A DNA stretch of 16,183 nt, taken from Chitinophagaceae bacterium (lineage in GTDB: Bacteria > Bacteroidota > Bacteroidia > Chitinophagales > Chitinophagaceae). Location: contig DOMR01000142.1 in assembly GCA_003509845.1 (NCBI GenBank), positions 1-16,183 on the forward strand, read 5' to 3'. The notes below the pieces were generated by a model. That model did no database searches and was not told where the DNA came from. It was given only the letters and a program-made list of their open reading frames with translations. Below are positions 15,523 to 16,183 of this stretch, in pieces. How positions within the stretch are numbered: position 1 is the first letter of the stretch; each line of letters begins with the position of its first letter. Position numbers and translations under genes: made by a program.

Positions 15523-16183
15523 TATAGGTAGCTTAGGTTAGTCTTAGGGGTCAATGTCAATAATGTTTCATACATTAAGTGTATTGTATCTATGATATCT
15601 TTTTTATGTATCATTTCAACAGTCGTATGCATATATCTTAATGGTAAGGATATTAGTACAGAAGGACAACCATCGTTTGCATATGCAAAGCTATCAGTAT
15701 CTGTACCAGTACTTCTGCTTAATGTTCTAAACTGCACGGGTATTTTTTTCGCAATGGCTGTATTTTCCACAATCGCCAATAATTTGTTGTGAATGGCAGG
15801 AGCGTAGGCAAGTGATGGTCCTTTGCCACATTGAATATCACCTTCAATGGCTTTATTAATCATTGGTGTATGCGTATCGTGTGTTACATCGGTAATGATA
15901 GCAATATTTGGTTTGATGCGACGTGCAATCATTTCAGCACCACGTAAGCCAATTTCTTCTTGAACTGCGTTTACAATGTACAAACCAAATGGAAGTTTCT
16001 TTTTATTTTCTTTTAATATACGTGCAACTTCAGCAATCATAAAACCACCAACGCGATTATCAAAGGCACGTCCAATAATAAAATTATTTGCTAACTCATC
16101 AAAGCCTTCTTCATAGGTCACCACCGATCCAATATGAATACCTAGTGCTTCAACTTCTTTTTTAGATCTTGCACCACAATCCA
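15522..16183 (-). CDS. M42-family metallo-aminopeptidase (5' part outside window)
   Basis: The open frame runs to the right edge (visible start DCGARSKKEVEALGIHIGSV), so the GTG at 16124 is internal and the true start is missing. The visible 219 or so codons carry most of the binuclear-metal site of M42 (TET/YsdC/FrvX-type) peptidases: AFDNRVGG with the bridging Asp, QEEIGLRGA with the catalytic and metal Glu pair, ITDVTHDTHTP with a metal Asp, GTDTDSF, and YMHTTVEM with the C-terminal metal His. The first metal His lies outside the window. These are cytosolic aminopeptidases that trim short peptides, often as dodecamers. The gene ends in TAATG, sharing its last A with the amidotransferase start. 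It could feed or trim a peptide substrate for that pathway, or simply be a housekeeping gene at the head of the operon. Confidence 0.9.
   Translation of the reverse strand, partial: DCGARSKKEVEALGIHIGSVVTYEEGFDELANNFIIGRAFDNRVGGFMIAEVARILKENKKKLPFGLYIVNAVQEEIGLRGAEMIARRIKPNIAIITDVTHDTHTPMINKAIEGDIQCGKGPSLAYAPAIHNKLLAIVENTAIAKKIPVQFRTLSRSTGTDTDSFAYANDGCPSVLISLPLRYMHTTVEMIHKKDIIDTIHLMYETLLTLTPKTNLSYL

Noticed and set aside
16122..16124. GTG as the start of the M42 peptidase
   Set aside because: The reading frame stays open to the window edge and the upstream residues fit the family, so the start lies outside the window.

Overview
The window looks like chromosomal DNA of a member of the Bacteroidota, probably a low-GC relative of the Chitinophagales. 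The signs are A/T-rich start contexts without Shine-Dalgarno sites, two intergenic matches to the Bacteroidota TTG / TAnnTTTG promoter, a Porin_10-type outer-membrane protein, and a CzcA efflux pump fused to its outer-membrane channel, an arrangement I associate with this phylum. Genes are tightly packed. The longest gap is the 146 bp between the first two genes, so no stretch over 300 bp lacks a gene. I saw no tRNA, rRNA, CRISPR array or insertion sequence.

Layout. (1) 5-379 (-): a small two-helix, ion-channel-like membrane protein, divergent from (2) 526-3129 (+): the ClpB disaggregase. (3) 3224-4471 (+): a TetA-like MFS exporter behind a good promoter. (4) 4529-5353 (+): a purine nucleoside phosphorylase, followed 13 bp later by (5) 5367-7397 (+): a Porin_10-like beta-barrel protein. 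(6) 7528-13509 (+): a metal-efflux cluster made of a small exported protein of unknown function, a giant CzcA-type RND pump continuous with a TolC/CzcC-type channel (1454 aa), and a CzcB-type adaptor lipoprotein. (7) 13533-16183 (-): a convergent three-gene operon read from the right edge: an M42 aminopeptidase (5' part outside the window), a class I glutamine amidotransferase-like protein, and an ATP-grasp-like ligase. Junctions in it are +1-nt overlap and about 10 nt.

How they work together. The CzcA/C fusion and CzcB would form a complete trans-envelope exporter, and the DFG...DG...E motif in the pump points to divalent cations (Zn/Co/Cd/Ni) rather than Cu/Ag. A full signal peptide sits inside the fusion exactly where the pump ends and the channel begins, so the product is either processed like a polyprotein or also started internally. 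The amidotransferase/ATP-grasp pair is the least explained part: its layout suggests an ammonia-dependent or peptide-like ligation pathway, but no substrate can be read from sequence. A perfect 14-bp hairpin at the convergence point lies inside the ATP-grasp coding sequence and is a candidate terminator for the efflux operon.
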